From positions 1-13,610 of the forward strand of contig ONVJ01000260.1 of the NCBI GenBank assembly GCA_900321265.1: 13,610 bases of DNA, given 5' to 3'. Of this stretch, positions 12,159-13,610 are shown in pieces. The notes beneath the pieces are model-generated. The model was not told the DNA's origin. It made no database searches and saw only the letters and a list, made by a program, of their open reading frames with translations. The DNA is from an uncultured Eubacteriales bacterium. Lineage in GTDB: Bacteria > Bacillota > Clostridia > Oscillospirales > CAG-272. The translations under genes and the position numbers were made by a program. Positions within the stretch are counted from its first letter, which is position 1; every line of letters starts with the position of its first letter.

Positions 12159-13388
12159 ATGAAGATAAATAAAAAAGAAGGCCTGATCATTGCGCTCTCA
12201 CTCGCGGCGCTTGCCGCCGTCGTGATAGCCGCCGTGATCGTGAACGCCCTGAGACCGTCAAAAACAAAGAACCCTCCGGTGCAGGGCTCGACCTCCTCGG
12301 TCATATCGACCGCGCCGAATCCTTCGACCGGTTCGTCCGCCGACAGCACATCCGACCCGACCGGTACATCCGGCATCGCGGAAAACACCTCCTCCCCGGA
12401 CGAGACATCCCTGACCGCCGCTCAGAGCGAAACGGCAGACAGTCCGGAAACATCCTCGGCTCCGGTCTCAGCACCGCCCGTGACCTCCGCGGAACCTGAA
12501 ACATCTGCGCTTCAGCTGACAGAAACACAGGCAGAGACGACCCGGGCACCGGTGGAGATCACCACGAAGCAGGAAACGACATCGCCGGCCCCGCCGACCG
12601 CGGCAAGCCGATCCTTCGTCTTTGTCAGCTCGGGAGGATCGCTAACTCTGCTTGAACACAAGGGTAATCTGACCGACGGACTATATCCGGCCTCCCTGAC
12701 CAAGCTCGTGACGGCGATGACCGTCCTGGATTTTGCCGGGAACCGGCTCTCCGACGTCGTGACGGTAAAAAGCGATGTCCTGACCCTGGTCAGCGCCGGC
12801 TCCTCTCTCGCCGAACTGAAGCCGGGTATGAAGCTCACCCTGGAGCAGACGGTCAGATGCATGCTGATACCGTCGGGCAACGACGCGGCCTATGTCGCAG
12901 CCGATTATGTCGGAGGTCTGATCGATCCTTCTGCGAAAACGGCAAAGGCGAGGGTCAGCGCCTTCGTGACCGAGATGAACCGCTGGTCGGCGGCAAACGC
13001 CCTCATAAACTCCCACTGGACAAATCCCGACGGTTTCCACGCCTCGGGGCACTACACCTGCATGAACGATCTGATGATCATCGTCCAGCAGGCGATACAG
13101 ATCCCGCTGATCAGATCCTCGGCATCCACCTCAAAGACGCAGATGAAGCTCGTATCCGGCGAAACGATCGAGCTGGCGAGCACGAACCTGCTTCTTGACA
13201 AGGAGAGCAAATACTATAACAGTTACTGCATAGGTATAAAGACGGGTTATACATCCACCGCCGGCAACTGCATCATCTCATGTTTCCAGAAAGACGAAAA
13301 GCTTTATTTCATAGGGACCTTCGGAGATAAGGACCCCGAATACAGATTCAGACAGTCGGCCGCCCTTTTCGAGAAGTATTCCAAATAA
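12159..13388 (+). CDS. D-alanyl-D-alanine carboxypeptidase (peptidase S11, low-mass PBP)
   Basis: 409 residues from ATG 12159. The enzyme removes the terminal D-Ala from peptidoglycan pentapeptides outside the membrane. Residues 1-7 are basic, and 8-30 form a hydrophobic helix acting as a signal anchor or signal peptide. Residues 35-150 are a low-complexity Ser/Thr/Pro/Glu stalk, unusually long. The catalytic domain follows with all three penicillin-binding motifs: S179-LT-K182 (PASLTKLVTA), S239-G-N241 (IPSGNDAA) and K361-T-G363 (GIKTGYTSTAGN). NSHWTNPDGFHASGHYT is typical of the family. The protein ends about 46 residues after KTG, so the C-terminal domain of PBP5/DacA is absent. An in-frame GTG at 12078 would add 27 residues before the basic start and is less likely. 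The ribosome site is weak (GGGAATG), and a five-codon ORF (MRKNR, from 12145) overlaps the ATG. The gene diverges from the murQ operon. Confidence 0.92.
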   Translation: MKINKKEGLIIALSLAALAAVVIAAVIVNALRPSKTKNPPVQGSTSSVISTAPNPSTGSSADSTSDPTGTSGIAENTSSPDETSLTAAQSETADSPETSSAPVSAPPVTSAEPETSALQLTETQAETTRAPVEITTKQETTSPAPPTAASRSFVFVSSGGSLTLLEHKGNLTDGLYPASLTKLVTAMTVLDFAGNRLSDVVTVKSDVLTLVSAGSSLAELKPGMKLTLEQTVRCMLIPSGNDAAYVAADYVGGLIDPSAKTAKARVSAFVTEMNRWSAANALINSHWTNPDGFHASGHYTCMNDLMIIVQQAIQIPLIRSSASTSKTQMKLVSGETIELASTNLLLDKESKYYNSYCIGIKTGYTSTAGNCIISCFQKDEKLYFIGTFGDKDPEYRFRQSAALFEKYSK

Positions 13389-13441
13389 TCATCCGATCAC
13401 AGAAATTTACAAAGCAGGCATAAACCTGACTCAGTCAAGAA

Positions 13442-13483
13442 GGGGTTGTTCAAAAACTCGCTTAGCGAATTTTTGAACAACCC
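13442..13483 (+). terminator. Repeat-family hairpin terminator (copy 2)
   Basis: Arms 13443-13461 and 13465-13483 pair at 18 of 19 positions around TTA. The left arm is identical to the copy at 7262 over GGGGTTGTTCAAAAACTCG. It begins 54 nt after the carboxypeptidase stop. No T-tract follows directly, but a second terminator does. Confidence 0.75.
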
Positions 13484-13497
13484 TGCGACGTTTTTCT

Positions 13498-13520
13498 CGG
13501 CACGTTACCGTGCCGTTTTT
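13498..13520 (+). terminator. Second, tandem rho-independent terminator
   Basis: CGGCACG (13498-13504), loop TTAC, CGTGCCG (13509-13515), then TTTTT. A compact classical terminator right behind the repeat hairpin. Confidence 0.85.
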
Positions 13521-13575
13521 GCCCTAAAATGCTCAATAATATGGTGTTTTTTCTGGCAAAAAACGAAAAAGATCG

Positions 13576-13609
13576 GCAAATGTCACGGTTTCCCGGCCGT
13601 GACATTTGC
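13576..13609. repeat. Inverted repeat at the window end
   Basis: GCAAATGTCACGG (13576-13588) and CCGTGACATTTGC (13597-13609) pair perfectly over 13 bp with an 8-nt spacer. The window ends one base later, so a following T-tract cannot be seen. It may be the terminator of a gene beyond the window. CGTTTTTGCC near 13514 and GGCAAAAAACG near 13555 form another imperfect inverted pair, so 13498-13609 is dense in hairpins. Confidence 0.6.
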
Positions 13610-13610
13610 G

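Overview
The window (about 13.6 kb, moderately GC-rich) reads as a chromosomal segment of a Gram-positive member of the Bacillota, most likely an anaerobic Clostridia lineage (inference). Supporting points are a Mini-RNase III fragment, a lipobox solute-binding protein with a sigma-A-type promoter, an SLC45-like sugar transporter, and a secreted protein with a Cys-x-His/Cys-x-x-Cys module and a hydrophobic tail ending in basic residues. I see no phage, insertion sequence, CRISPR, tRNA or rRNA. Most long ORFs in other frames are shadows caused by biased codon use.

Region 1 (1-2975, plus strand) holds the 3' end of mrnC (23S rRNA maturation), a cyclophilin-type peptidylprolyl isomerase, and an hflK-hflC pair whose stop and start codons overlap. 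It closes with a very long perfect terminator hairpin. Region 2 (2983-5929, minus strand) holds tyrS and, upstream of it, a 501-residue extracellular solute-binding lipoprotein with no permease genes nearby. The lipoprotein promoter is back to back with a consensus promoter reading right into region 3.

Region 3 (5964-7308, plus strand) is a secreted SGNH/GDSL hydrolase ended by a 19-bp perfect hairpin. The same hairpin sequence recurs after the last gene of the window. Region 4 (7317-11739, minus strand) is a compact set of four genes read from one promoter near 11711-11739: an SLC45/GPH-like MFS transporter with a roughly 170-residue extracytoplasmic insert, a membrane-anchored glycerophosphodiester phosphodiesterase, MurQ (MurNAc-6-phosphate etherase), and an unrecognised four-helix membrane protein. 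Region 5 (11898-13610, plus strand) is a D-alanyl-D-alanine carboxypeptidase with a long Ser/Thr/Pro-rich stalk. It has a possible structured 5' leader and is followed by three successive hairpins.

Regions 3 to 5 share a cell-envelope theme: peptide trimming by the carboxypeptidase, MurNAc-6-P breakdown by MurQ, glycerophosphodiester cleavage by the GDPD, sugar-like transport by the MFS protein, and a possible surface esterase. The four-gene operon is the best candidate for something not well described: a non-PTS route for wall-derived metabolites. That role is inferred from gene neighbourhood only.
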